Of a DNA stretch of 64,000 bases, positions 44,604 to 55,264 are shown piece by piece. Position numbers and translations under genes: made by a program. Origin of the DNA: Panicum virgatum (lineage: Eukaryota; Streptophyta; Magnoliopsida; Poales; Poaceae); the NCBI RefSeq assembly GCF_016808335.1, contig NC_053140.1, positions 28,328,086 to 28,392,085 of the forward strand, read 5' to 3'. The notes beneath the pieces were generated by a model, which saw only the letters and a list, made by a program, of their open reading frames with translations, was not told the origin of the DNA and made no database searches. How positions within the stretch are numbered: the stretch's first letter is position 1; each line of letters opens with the position of its first letter.

Positions 44604-45357
44604 CACACAAATCAAGAAGTATATGTCTGACACCTCAGGATATAAATCATGCAGATACAAGTAACTATAAGATAAGTCTATTACAAATGATCGAGAATTA
44701 CAAAGGAGAACTAGGGACAAACTCATACCAGAACTCCTGAGCAACTTCGGGGACCCGATGACTACTACTTTCAGCCTAAACTCCACTAACCTATAGAACT
44801 AATCAAGAGAATGAGCTTGAGCTTCAACTTGGTCTGTGTCTTGATTCTGACCCCCCCTCTCATATATATAGGTAGGAGCCATGGGCAGCACAGCAGGTTT
44901 CAGTAGCAAGGCCTCCAAAGAACCAACTTAAGGAGCCAATGAGAGACTGACACGTCGCAAGTTTGAGGCAGTGGGGCCCCTAGGTCGGTCGGCCGACTGG
45001 GCTGGTCGGCCGATAGCTTGTCATCCCCAACTGATCTCAGCTTTGGCTAAGTGGCTGCCATGTGTCTCCTCATTCCTTTGGCACGTGGCTTTGCTTCTAG
45101 ATATGTCGGTTTCCATCTCTGGTGGGCCCTTTGATCCATGTGATGACATGTGTCATGCTCTGATTGGTTGATGATATTTACCTTAGATTAAAAGGTGCTT
45201 GCAACCTGCATTTTAGCTCAAAAACAAGTCTTGCATATTTTCTAAGAGTATATTGGGTTTTGGCATTTATTTGGAGATAGATGCGTGTAAGAAATGCAAA
45301 CTCTCATGATTTTCTGATCAAATTGATGTTTGAAAACAGTCATTATTGAGCGTCAAC
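44604..45357 (-). repeat. Athila-like LTR C, right piece with 5' end
   Basis: On the minus strand it starts TGTTGACGCTCAATAATGAC at 45357, close to the B-family LTR start. TATATATATG box at about 44862-44871 (minus), with GGTCGGCCGAC palindromes upstream (44987-45014). It was split from 15352-15628 by element A. Confidence 0.75.
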
Positions 45358-46023
45358 AACCAGTAGTTGACGTGGAAGTTAGAGTTTGGGAGGGGCCAGG
45401 GGCAATTTGTCCTAACTTGTGGTTTGGCCAACCCCTAGCACAATCTGTCTACACCGCCTTTGTCCAGGCGACTGCCTTCTGGGCCCTTATGACACTTACA
45501 GGTGATCCATACGGACTTAAGATGGTTTACTCCTATTTGTGGGGCACTAGATCATTGTGCTTGCTCCTGATTGGACGGAGGTATTTTTTCTTGAATCTTG
45601 CTTGTGTTTCTCTTCATTTCATACATAAACACACCTGCATACAGTCAAAACTGGAACTTCACAATTGTTAAGTAACCGAAAATAATGTTGACATGAAATC
45701 TGGTGAACACATTGATGCTCGGGCCACAAAAGGATTGTGTAGCTGTAAATTGATAAAACCCGTTGGATAGGTTTCAAGACCCGGTCAGCCTAAAGAACCA
45801 GTTATGTCAGTTTCCTCGGGCTTCAGCAGAATTGGTCGCCCGAGGAGGATAATGGCCACGCTTACCTGATGGAGGATGGCTAGGTTTACAATATTAGCAA
45901 AGGGCAACCAACACACTTATGTGATGAAGTACAACTAGTTTCTGGGCAAACTAGCAAAGGCCATCGATAAGCTTGCCTTGGTGGGACCGCATTAGGGCAT
46001 GGATGTCGCCCGTGTGAACTAGG
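45358..46023. other. No gene seen; probably decayed LTR sequence
   Basis: Contains stretches reminiscent of the LTR ends nearby (CACCTGCATACAGTC) but no clear borders. No coding pattern was recognised. Confidence 0.4.
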
Positions 46024-47638
46024 TGTTGACAGCCGTTATTTCACATTTCAATCGTCAACTTCTCAGGAATAAATTGAGCTTTACACCATCCTCCATACAT
46101 ATTTTGCTTATTTCTAACTAGTGCAACAAGTTTTGGGTGAGTTGTTGTTGCAGGAACACGTGATAGAAAATTGAGCCAAAACGGGAAAAATACCAGGCCG
46201 GCCGGGCCGACCGACATATCACTTGTGGAATTTCATCACTAAACTTTGCCAAAGTGATCCTGAGCACAAATCCAAGACAATCCAATTTGGCTTCATCCAA
46301 AATTCACAAACAAAGACCGAAAGGCTTGAGCAATGGAAGGTTGGGTCCACATTCAGTGTCCAAACTCAGTTTCAAGACCCAAACCGACTTGAGCAAGAAT
46401 ATGGAATCATTGATTGATGCATCAGTGAAACAGACGGCTGAGATGAGCCAAACCCAGGCTGCCCGGCCTAGGGGAGGCCGGACGGCCTATCAAACACATG
46501 TTTTGGACCCAGTCTTTTTCCACCAACCTCCAGAAGCCAATCCAAGCCGTCCACAAAAAGTCGGTGAACAAGTGGTGGGATCCCAAGGCCGGCCGACCTA
46601 GGGGAGGCCGACCGACCCCACTTTTCACCGTCTCGAGCTCAACTTCACATGGAAGTTACATCAACCACCCTACTTGCTTACACCACACGTGCTGGCCTCA
46701 TACCGACCTTGGACCACTATAAATAGAGAGCAACACCCTCACTCTTAACACACACCAAAGAAGTTCTCTGTTCTCACTTTTGCTTTCTAGAGTAGGTTAG
46801 GTAGCCTAGGAGTTAGAGTCGAGTCTAGCTTGTCTCAGGATTCTGGAGTCATCGTCGGAAGTTGGGTGTAAGCTCTTGTATCCTTTTCCCAAATTATCTT
46901 GCTTGAGTGCGGAAGTAATACCTCTAGCTTAGGCTTTGTTGGCTATCTTGTTTATCGGGATCTTACCTTACATGTTTTCTTGCCCGGACTAGGGGGCTCA
47001 AGTCAGTTCCCTAGGATGAGGGGGATTTCTCTTGAACACATCAAGAGAAATCCTAATACCGAGTACGGACATGGTGTCTGAGCTTAGTGTTAGCTAGAAA
47101 GTGTGTTCCACCCCACAGTAACGCTGTGGTAGGTGGCTGGTGGTGATAGACCTGTCCGTCCTTTGTAGTCTACCCCGCTCAGGCTCTTTCATAGCAGTAG
47201 TTGCCGACTGCCATTGGACTCTCTTCTCACCCCAGTCTGAGTCCTTCCCTGAGGCCGCCGAAGTAAGCTCTAGGTTCCCAATAACTAGTTAGAAGCAAGG
47301 TTTAGTCTAGTGAGGCTAGCTCGGTAGTTTAGAAGTGTTTTAGGCATCCTTCTCGCTCGTTGTCCTCCCAGCTGCTTACCTCTCTAAGCATTTGAGTCTC
47401 CTGTGTCAGACGGTCATCATTTGGCCATTATCTTATCTATCTTATCAGGCTTACCCTCACTAAGTTAGTTGGTTGACATAATTAGTAAAGTTTGTCAATT
47501 GATTCTTCGATACTCTTTACCATAGTGCTTCCTTGAGAAAATTTACGATACCCTAGAATACTCCAAGGTGAAGTGCTATAGCGGTGATTCTGTGCGCTTG
47601 CAGAATATCTATTCTACTAGGCATAAGAAACACCAACA
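46024..47638 (+). repeat. Solo LTR (family E), 1615 bp, TSD CTAGG
   Basis: TGTTGACAGCCG ... GAAACACCAACA with perfect CTAGG duplications at 46019-46023 and 47639-47643, and no internal region. TATAAATA at 46718-46725 sets the orientation as plus. GGCCGGCC/GGCCGACC clusters lie upstream (46195-46215, 46464-46490 and 46586-46618). A partial inverted copy starts at 63683. Confidence 0.92.
46718..46725 (+). promoter_or_regulatory. TATA box of solo LTR E
   Basis: TATAAATA in the context CCACTATAAATAGAGAG, about 100 bp downstream of the GC palindrome cluster. Confidence 0.65.
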
Positions 47639-47643
47639 CTAGG

Positions 47644-48045
47644 TCAACCAACAATTCTAGGATGCCATCTATTATCGGGACTTGGCTATGGTTGTGGAGA
47701 TCAGTAGATGAATAACAAGGGAGGTTGGAAGAGAGATTTAGGGTTTAGGAGTAAAAAGGTAAATATGTAATGTTTGGTTCCAGGATGGGTCTCAATCGGC
47801 TATGACCTTTCATATATAGGGTGGGAAGGTCTTGAACCAATATGAGTCAAAACTGTTACAAATCCTAGGTGAAAATACCACTCCTAACTTGAATTGGGTT
47901 GTCTAACCGTCCTTGAAAACCTAGATGTAGGTCTTCCTAGAGCCATAACTTCCTCATCCAAACTCCAAATTAGACATTTTCTACATATGCATTTCGATCG
48001 TATCGATGCGATCTATGCAATGGTGTAGCCCAATTAACAATGTTA
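47644..48045. other. No gene seen
   Basis: Unassigned AT-rich sequence between the solo LTR and a Stowaway MITE. Confidence 0.4.
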
Positions 48046-48303
48046 CTCCCTCCGTCCAAAAAAGAATGTAAATCTCATTTCCCGAGAAGTCAAATAAATT
48101 TCAAGTTTGATCAAATTTATACAAAATAATATTAATATTTGTGTTATAACATAAGTATCTTTAGATTAATCATGTAATATATTTCTATACTACATCTATC
48201 CAGAGATACAAATGTTAGTAATTTTTAAATAAATTTAGTCAAAATTGAAATTGTTTGACTCCTCGGGAAATGAGATTTACATTCTTTTTAAGATGGAGGG
48301 AGT
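48046..48303. mobile_element. Stowaway MITE (Tc1/mariner)
   Basis: CTCCCTCCGTCC at the left and GATGGAGGGAG at the right, with TA on both sides. The inverted repeat runs inward through GAATGTAAATCTCATTTCCC. 258 bp. Confidence 0.9.
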
Positions 48304-48305
48304 AC

Positions 48306-48810
48306 TAAAACCAGTTTTACCAAATGGTCCAGCAAACCTGATTTGTGCAAAATTTGGTTGTCAACAAGTATCCACCTAAACTACTTGAAAGAACAGAGTG
48401 GCCTTCTAATAAACGACAATAGTAGCAAAAGAGATTGGCACAATTAGCATCATCCTTTTTTTCTCAAGCTTGGGAGCTAATGGTTGTTAGGCTACAACTT
48501 GGGACCATGAAACCCTCTATCCATGGCTTGTCAGGGACATAGTAAATTAGGCAAAAAAGAACGTATCACATAAAGGTCTAGTATCAATCCATACAAGTCT
48601 CAGGTTGAGCATGTCATCAGATTGGATGTATTGTATAGTGACGAAGTCCCGTCTCCATATAATAAATCTGATTCAATCCTCACACCTACCATATCCTTGT
48701 CAGAGCAAGACATTTAGTTATTGAAATTGTCGCAGAAAATGGCCTAGGTATAAAGAACCATCACAGAGGAGACCTAAGAACCATGGAAAATGACAGTATT
48801 TGTAGTAGTG
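48306..48810. mobile_element. Possible CACTA transposon terminus
   Basis: At 48810 the minus strand starts CACTACTACAAATACTGTC, a typical CACTA (En/Spm) end. The opposite end was not found, so extent and identity are uncertain. Confidence 0.45.
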
Positions 48811-49388
48811 TATGGCTTTTTTTCCTTTCTATGAGATGTTGGACTTGGGACATAATGCACTATGATAAAACATTTCTATCTCACTTGGCCAAGTTAGCTT
48901 GCTTAATCTTACTTTGACCCATCCACTCATACTTTTAGAATTAGAGTCAATCATTGTGTTGTACCTATTCATACCATATATTTTCTCATGGATATGTATT
49001 CATTTCACTTTGTTAATATGTTAAAATGGTTTCATTATATATATTTTTCACTTATAGTACTTTAATTTATAAAAAGAATTGCTTTCTCGCATAGTGCCAA
49101 AAATAGTGGAGAAAAGAAGACTACATTAAAGGCATGCAAATACGACAAGCCCTTGAAAGAACACACCACGTTCCTATGGGAGAGCCGCTGGTTCCAATAT
49201 AGAACCAGCTTGCTAAAGCTACTTTCTCGCATAGTGCCAAAAGGAAAAATTAATGTGTACAACAAATAGGCATAGTAGGCACTATGTTAATGTACTATTT
49301 AGTTCGGTCGCTCCTCGGAGCCTCACCAGATCTATCTCAACCCCGATCTCGCCATTACCTCACCCTCGCCTCTTACTCCTCTAGATCC

Positions 49389-50273
49389 ATGGCTTTCTTG
49401 GGAACTTGGATTTCAAGGGAGATGGGGCAGCAGAAGGAGAAAGTCCCACTGTGTGAGAATCCTTTCCATATGGTAAACCCCTTCTCATCCCATTTGTATG
49501 TCTCTCCATGGACAACTGTGTCCGCACTAGTTTTCCCTTTAGGATTGAGAAATTCTCATGGAGGATTAGGTGTGTGTGGAGCTAGCAAGAGGGGTAGGGA
49601 GGTGATTGTGATGGAGTTCTTATTTAGCAAGATTCTTACCCCAAGCGATGTTGGTAAGCTGAATCGTCTACTGATACCAAGGAAATTTGCGGAGAAGTAC
49701 TTCCCCCAAATCTCCAAGACCAAGAGTGATAGGAATGACCCTATCCTCACCTTTGAGGACTCCTCCACAGGATTGATCTGGCACTTCCGCTTTAGTCTAT
49801 GGCGCAGTAGCACCACCTATGTCCTAACCAAGGGTTGGCCTACCTTTATCAAGGAGAAGAAGCTCAACAATGGTGACATTGTGTCCTTTTACCGCAGCGT
49901 TAGTAAGTCTACAGGCTCGAACCGCTTCTTCCTTCATATCAAGCCCCATGTCGATATCTACTCTATGCCACATCACAACACAGTTCCGATGTTCACTCCA
50001 TCTGGCTTTTTGATTGATGAACGGGATCGTGAAGGACTTGGCTTTGGTAGTGGCTACAGATTTGAGCCAACATGGAAGCCTCTATCCTTTGGATCTGGAG
50101 GGTTGAAACCGTCAATGACTTTGATGCCTCAGCCAAATATGTCTCCAATGTCATTTGGCAATAACATGGGAAAGTCTAGAAAGCGTTTGCGGCTGTTTGG
50201 GGTCAACATCGATATCCTTCCTTGTGCTAAAGGTGATGACTTCTGCAACAAGTGGTCCAACAGTGTTGCTTGA
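49389..50273 (+). CDS. B3-domain transcription factor with RLFGV repression motif
   Basis: Single-exon, 294-codon gene. The B3 DNA-binding domain spans about residues 76-184, with the RAV/NGATHA-type signature LTPSDVGKLNRLLIPRKFAE, then WHFRFSLWRSSTTYVLTKGW and LNNGDIVSFYRS. Near the C-terminus a basic stretch leads into RLFGVNI (268-274). This is the RLFGV B3-repression motif known from RAV, NGATHA and HsfB proteins. It is therefore likely a nuclear transcriptional repressor. I chose ATG 49389 (TCCATGG, strong context); the frame is also open from 49284. The N-terminal 75 residues are not recognisable and not GC-rich, unlike typical grass NGATHA genes. A nonstandard insert (KTKSDRNDP) follows the first B3 strands. 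Exact orthology is unclear. No stop or frameshift is seen despite surrounding transposons. Confidence 0.87.
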   Translation: MAFLGTWISREMGQQKEKVPLCENPFHMVNPFSSHLYVSPWTTVSALVFPLGLRNSHGGLGVCGASKRGREVIVMEFLFSKILTPSDVGKLNRLLIPRKFAEKYFPQISKTKSDRNDPILTFEDSSTGLIWHFRFSLWRSSTTYVLTKGWPTFIKEKKLNNGDIVSFYRSVSKSTGSNRFFLHIKPHVDIYSMPHHNTVPMFTPSGFLIDERDREGLGFGSGYRFEPTWKPLSFGSGGLKPSMTLMPQPNMSPMSFGNNMGKSRKRLRLFGVNIDILPCAKGDDFCNKWSNSVA

Positions 50274-50293
50274 ACCCTCCTGCACTTCAGTTC

Positions 50294-50299
50294 AATAAA
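50294..50299 (+). terminator. Possible polyadenylation signal of the B3 gene
   Basis: AATAAA 21 bases after the B3 stop codon. It is close to the stop for a plant gene, so a later signal may be the one used. Confidence 0.35.
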
Positions 50300-51709
50300 C
50301 TATGCTGCACATCGTGGCATTGCTATTTCTTTATTAAGTACTATATTGTAAACCAAAGTTGCTAGTGACTTTAATTATCTTTTTGTTGTTGAGCTTGTGA
50401 TGTACTCAAACTTATGTTGTGATGTCTTTTCATCTATGTTAATCCTATGTATGAAGCTTTACATTCACAAGTTCAATTGATCTAGATGAAATCTTTATGG
50501 CAACATATATCAAGTAAAATCCTAAATCATTGCATTGGTTGAGTGGTAGGTTCCCCTTCAATTTAGAAGCTCTTCATGAGTTCATATTGTTGCATTACAG
50601 TAATAACATAAATGTTCATTTGCATGTTAATTAATAATACAATATATGTTTCTAGTGTGCTATATTTTTTATTCTTCATATTTTTCTTCCAGCTTTAGAA
50701 CGGCTTTTTATCCAACTTTGATCGATACATTTTGAGAAATCTAGTTAGTGGACCAGCAAAAATTGTTTTCTATATATGTCTATTAAATTCTTATATCTAA
50801 TTTGAGAGAGTTCTTGTGGCCAGCTAGGAGCTATCCTGCTATTGAAATTTATCAACAAACATAAATATTAGCTTTGTGGAACATCATAGCCTAATTATAC
50901 TTCAACAATCACAGTGAACATTTTAATAATTTTGTTGACAGAAGTGATAAACCTCTAGATATTTATTTAGTTATCAATTAGCACAGTGATCTTCATAGAA
51001 ACTTCTCTATTTCCTATTCACACTTGTTAGAGAAGGGTTAGACTTGTGGCATGCTTGCCATGCAAATTATGCTAGCTGTGCATCATGTTGTGCCATGTCA
51101 AACCCAAAACATCACTTGTACTTTATTGGCAGTAAGTAGGGTTGATGAGACATGGAGATCCTATGGGTATTGGGGTCCTTAGAAATCTTCTGGACCCAAT
51201 AAGTATACCCTAATTGCAATGTAGTTGCATGAAAGAAATAAGCAAGAAGATCACTTTTTGGATCTGTCTGCCTTGTCTAGACATTGATTTTCTTTATGTT
51301 CCTTATAAAATATATTTCATTTTTTTATTTCTTATCAAACAAGTGGTCTTTAACATATTCTAGCTATTCTTAACATGATATCCCTTCCTATTACTAAAAA
51401 GTTCATTATCCGAATCAATTAAAAATGATATCTTTTATATTAGAATGATTTGTTTTTATTTAATAGATAAAATAGTTGAGAGAAATAAGGCCATACACAT
51501 GGTAGATGATGTAATTGAATGAATTTCCCAAACTTAGAAAGACTAATTCATGCATTACTTGCTAGATGACAAACCTTAAAAAGGATCTTAAGATGCCTAT
51601 TCAATTTGAGTCGCTCTAGCAAAAGTTAAGCATGCAGATAATATCATTGTATCAGCCTTATTAGGACACACCTAATAACGAGATAAGGAATTCTAAGTGC
51701 CTCTAGTAG
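50300..51709. other. B3 gene downstream flank, no gene seen
   Basis: AT-rich sequence without coding pattern, inverted-repeat element ends or LTR ends that I could identify. Confidence 0.5.
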
Positions 51710-54026
51710 TGTAACACCCCAGAGGTAAAACACAACAATCCTCTAGAGAATTACCACACTGCAGCACAAGAACATAACAGAGTACGCAGAACCAACATAA
51801 ATCATTCAGATAAATTAACAAAATTTCACTGGACGGAAATAAACATTTCACAAACTGAACCATGCGAGACAATTTGAAACAACGACAGAATCTCCACCTC
51901 CAAACATTTTATTATAAAACATTTGTTCAACATAAATTGATAAGAGTGTGCAAATGTGCTGCTACTCCCATCCCAAGCATGCAACGTCCAAGCTCAAGCA
52001 CCTGTGAGGGGAAAACAAAGTGTGAGGTTTATGGAAAAATCTCAGCAAGCAAACTACTTTAACCAAGCTATTTAAGTCACAATTTGATTAAACATTGGAT
52101 TAATAATTTCATATAGAATAAGCATCATACTGAGACAGTGTAACTTCAGGTAGAGATCTTCATAACGATGCTTCAATGCATATGCAAATTGTGCAATGCA
52201 TTATGAATGCTTCAATGCACATGCTTATAGTGCAATGCAATGGATGACTTCACTTCTACCCACAAATCCCAAGGAAGGAAGTGAGGGTTGCAACCACATT
52301 GCTATATCTCAACGTGCGTTGCTGTACCGGTACTTACCGCACCAATTCGGCTATGGTTTCTTCATATGCATCTTCAATATGAGAGTGCAGAAGTATGATT
52401 GCAATGCATGAACTTCATATACCTTCAAAATTTATAACTCCAAGAGCAATGCCACAAGTGGATAAATATATAAATCCAAAAATAAAGCAATATTTAGATC
52501 TTATTTGGCTAGTGTGAGCTTCTGAAATTTAATGGAGTCAATTCAAATAACAAAGTTAAAGCGAGTAGATCACATTGCTACGTTTACTTGCCTTCACCGA
52601 AGATCAAGAACGTGAGCTAAGCACGGTTCGAAGGTGCACCACCTGTTCACAACCATAGCTCAGCACCAAAGAAAACATACTTCAAAAAAACATCGGGTAA
52701 AGCAATTCTACGCCTGAACCCAACGTCCTCACATCAAGATATGCTAATCTAGTGAAAACAGCAGCACTATTGTTTCTCTTTTTTAGAGTCTTTGATTCTG
52801 ATGGTGAAAAATTCTAGTATTTTGGAACAAGAAATATAACTTCATAAACTACAACTTTGTAGTTATCAAAAAGTGTAGGAAAAATCATTATCATTGGGTA
52901 AAAATGAAGTGAACCTTAATCTGATATTCTGATAGATTCTGCAGAACAGTTCTATTGAGACAGTCATAACTGAATCTCTAAAAGTCGGATGGATATGATC
53001 TTTACCAATCTGGAAAGATTATAAAATTATCTACAACTATTTTAACTACGATAAAGTCCAAAAATGCCATTAAGATTCCCTAAACTTCAGGTTAACAGAC
53101 ACTGTCCAGAATTACGAGACTAAAAAACTGTCAGATTCCAACCTTAGTTTCTCCCTCATTTTAAATCCGATTCAGGTGTTCTCTACGGCTATGGAAATAT
53201 CTCAAACTCTTCTCCAACTCATATAAAGGTTTGATATTTTTTTGAGATCATTAAGAGCACGAAAAACTACCACAAACAGAAACTGCACAGATTGATGACG
53301 TGCTGAGAAAAGCGACGAGGACAAAACCTTAAACCTAGTCCAAAGGCGACTAATACTGCTACTCACAAGAGCTAAAAACTTCTAAAACCAGGGGGAAACA
53401 TATTCTACAACAAGGGCATGTCTCACCTAGGGGTTCCCCTTGCAAACAACAAGGGCGAAGGCGATGGCGACGACAATCACGGCGATTCCACTCCGTTTCA
53501 CCTTCTTTCTTGCATCTAACCTCGCTGCACTACACCACACAAGGTGGCAGCACCATGAACAGCGCGGAAAAGCCATGGAGATGGGGAAAACGAAAAGAGG
53601 AGAGGAAACCCAACCGGTTTTTGGAGAGGAACGACGAGGATCGACGAAGACGTGCCGTAATTTTCCTTCTCTTCCTCTCCCTCTTCTCTCCTTTCTTTCC
53701 ACGGCAAAAGGAAGTGGCGGCGCACCGAGGGGCGACGGCTTAGGGTTTGGAAGAGAGGGGGCTCGGTACTGTAGATAAGGTTACTGTAGCGCGGGCCTGT
53801 AGCGCGTCCCGGGTGTCCAGCAGATTAAAAAAACTATAACTTTTTGATCCAAACTCCAAACGCGACATGTAGATAGTCAAACGGAATATACTCAACGAGC
53901 TCTACGCAACCACAGTGTCCGTTTGTCCACTCGGGCAATGGATCCAAAAAGTTAATTTTATCTATCAATTTTACGCATTCCCATGTAGAAAGCGTACTTT
54001 GTTCTTTGTTCAATTTGGGTGTTACA
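51710..54026 (-). repeat. Long gypsy solo LTR (2317 bp)
   Basis: TGTAACACCC at both outer ends (plus strand at 51710, minus strand at 54026). AGTAG precedes it and AAGTAG follows it, a TSD with one extra base. A GC-rich block (about 53400-53800) reads as promoter and leader on the minus strand (CTCTTCCAAACCCTAAGCCG). No internal region is attached, and it lies inside a decayed gag. It resembles the LTR at 1-2139 in architecture but not obviously in sequence. Confidence 0.7.
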
Positions 54027-55250
54027 AAGTAGCTTCATACTCAATAGCAGTTTCATACTCTCTTATAACATAAACACGCCCTTCACATGTAGATGATATA
54101 TTGCAAGTTCTCTCTTCTCACTTTGAGTGGCCAGCTCTTTGCTACTAGAAGCAAGATTAGCACTAGACATAACCCATCACTTGAGTTAATGATTGCACCT
54201 CGATTTGTATTGGCTCCTTGTGTAAATTTGCTTCCACTTAGAGTACCCTTTGTATTGAATCAGATTCCTCTATTACTCTTCATGTCTTGCTGCAATTGAT
54301 GCTCGGCTATGCTTGCTTTTTGTACAACTCAAAAGATTGCGGTACGGCTGAAATTCAACAATTCACTGGATATTGTGATGTAAAACATACATGAATTTTT
54401 TTATCTCTCTTCATATTCAAGTACATTAGTCATCAGTATTGACTTCTCCATCTCTTGTAACACTCATCAATAGAGAGATTTTCTTTCTTCAAATTCTGTA
54501 GCTTATCATGGCGATAATGTTTAGATACAAATCTTGGTATCATTTCTCCCTTCATTTGAGCCCATGTTCATGTAACACTTTGCCTAGATTCTTCTGCATG
54601 ATTAAGCATTTCTTCCACTAAATTATAGAATAATCATCAAACTCAAGTGCAACCATTACCATATTATTCTATTTTGAGTAATTATGCAAGCAAAAAGAAT
54701 TGTTAACCTTTAACTCCCAATTTAGACAAGCATCAGGATCAGATCCTCAATCAACTTTGACAATGGTTCAGGATGAGATCCTCATTGGGACAGTTATATG
54801 TCTTCTGATGGCCACAGAGACATCGGCCACCGTTTTTAGGTTGTTCCACCTCTTCTTCTTCGTACTCCTCTTCAAATTTAGAATGATAATTACTCCATGT
54901 CCAGTACCTCTTCCTCTACCATAACCATCTCCATTACCTCTATTTCCATGCACTGGACCAACACGTCTCCTAGCATGGGAAACATCCCATTCTCGGAGTT
55001 TTCGCTATTCTCTTCAAATCAGGCAACAACTTCTTCATCAATTTTATCTATTTCATCCTCATGAATGCTTCCATTTTTAGGAACATGAGTAAGATTTTGT
55101 AAGTGGGCCATAATTACTTGGAATTATTGTGACAACCTATCTTGTTTCTCCTCCATGCTTTGCTTCATCTCATTTAATTGTGCCATGGTGACACAATCCT
55201 CAATATCGGTATTCTTAACATCTTGATGTATGGTTAATGAGAATAAAATA
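54027..55250 (-). pseudogene. Decayed gypsy gag fragment
   Basis: Minus-strand reading, with many stops, starts near a MAQLNEMKQSMEEKQDRL-like segment (about 55190). It passes an Arg/Gly-rich stretch (GNRGNGDGYGRGRGTGHG, about 54950) and a gag-core relic with a KHYRHDKLQNLKKENL-like pattern (about 54500). It ends with a post-zinc-finger phrase, GRVYVIREYETAIEYEA, near 54030. This order is that of a Ty3/gypsy gag. The solo LTR 51710-54026 interrupts it. It is too decayed to assign a family. Confidence 0.55.
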
Positions 55251-55264
55251 GCAAGTATATGTGG

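Noticed and set aside
49284..49388. Upstream in-frame ATG for the B3 gene
   Set aside because: Weak start context and a peptide unlike any B3 N-terminus. The ATG at 49389 has a strong context, but the longer form is not excluded.
53427..53778. GC-rich open frames near a host-like 5' leader
   Set aside because: Located inside a 2.3-kb solo LTR where the promoter/leader is expected. No protein family is recognised.
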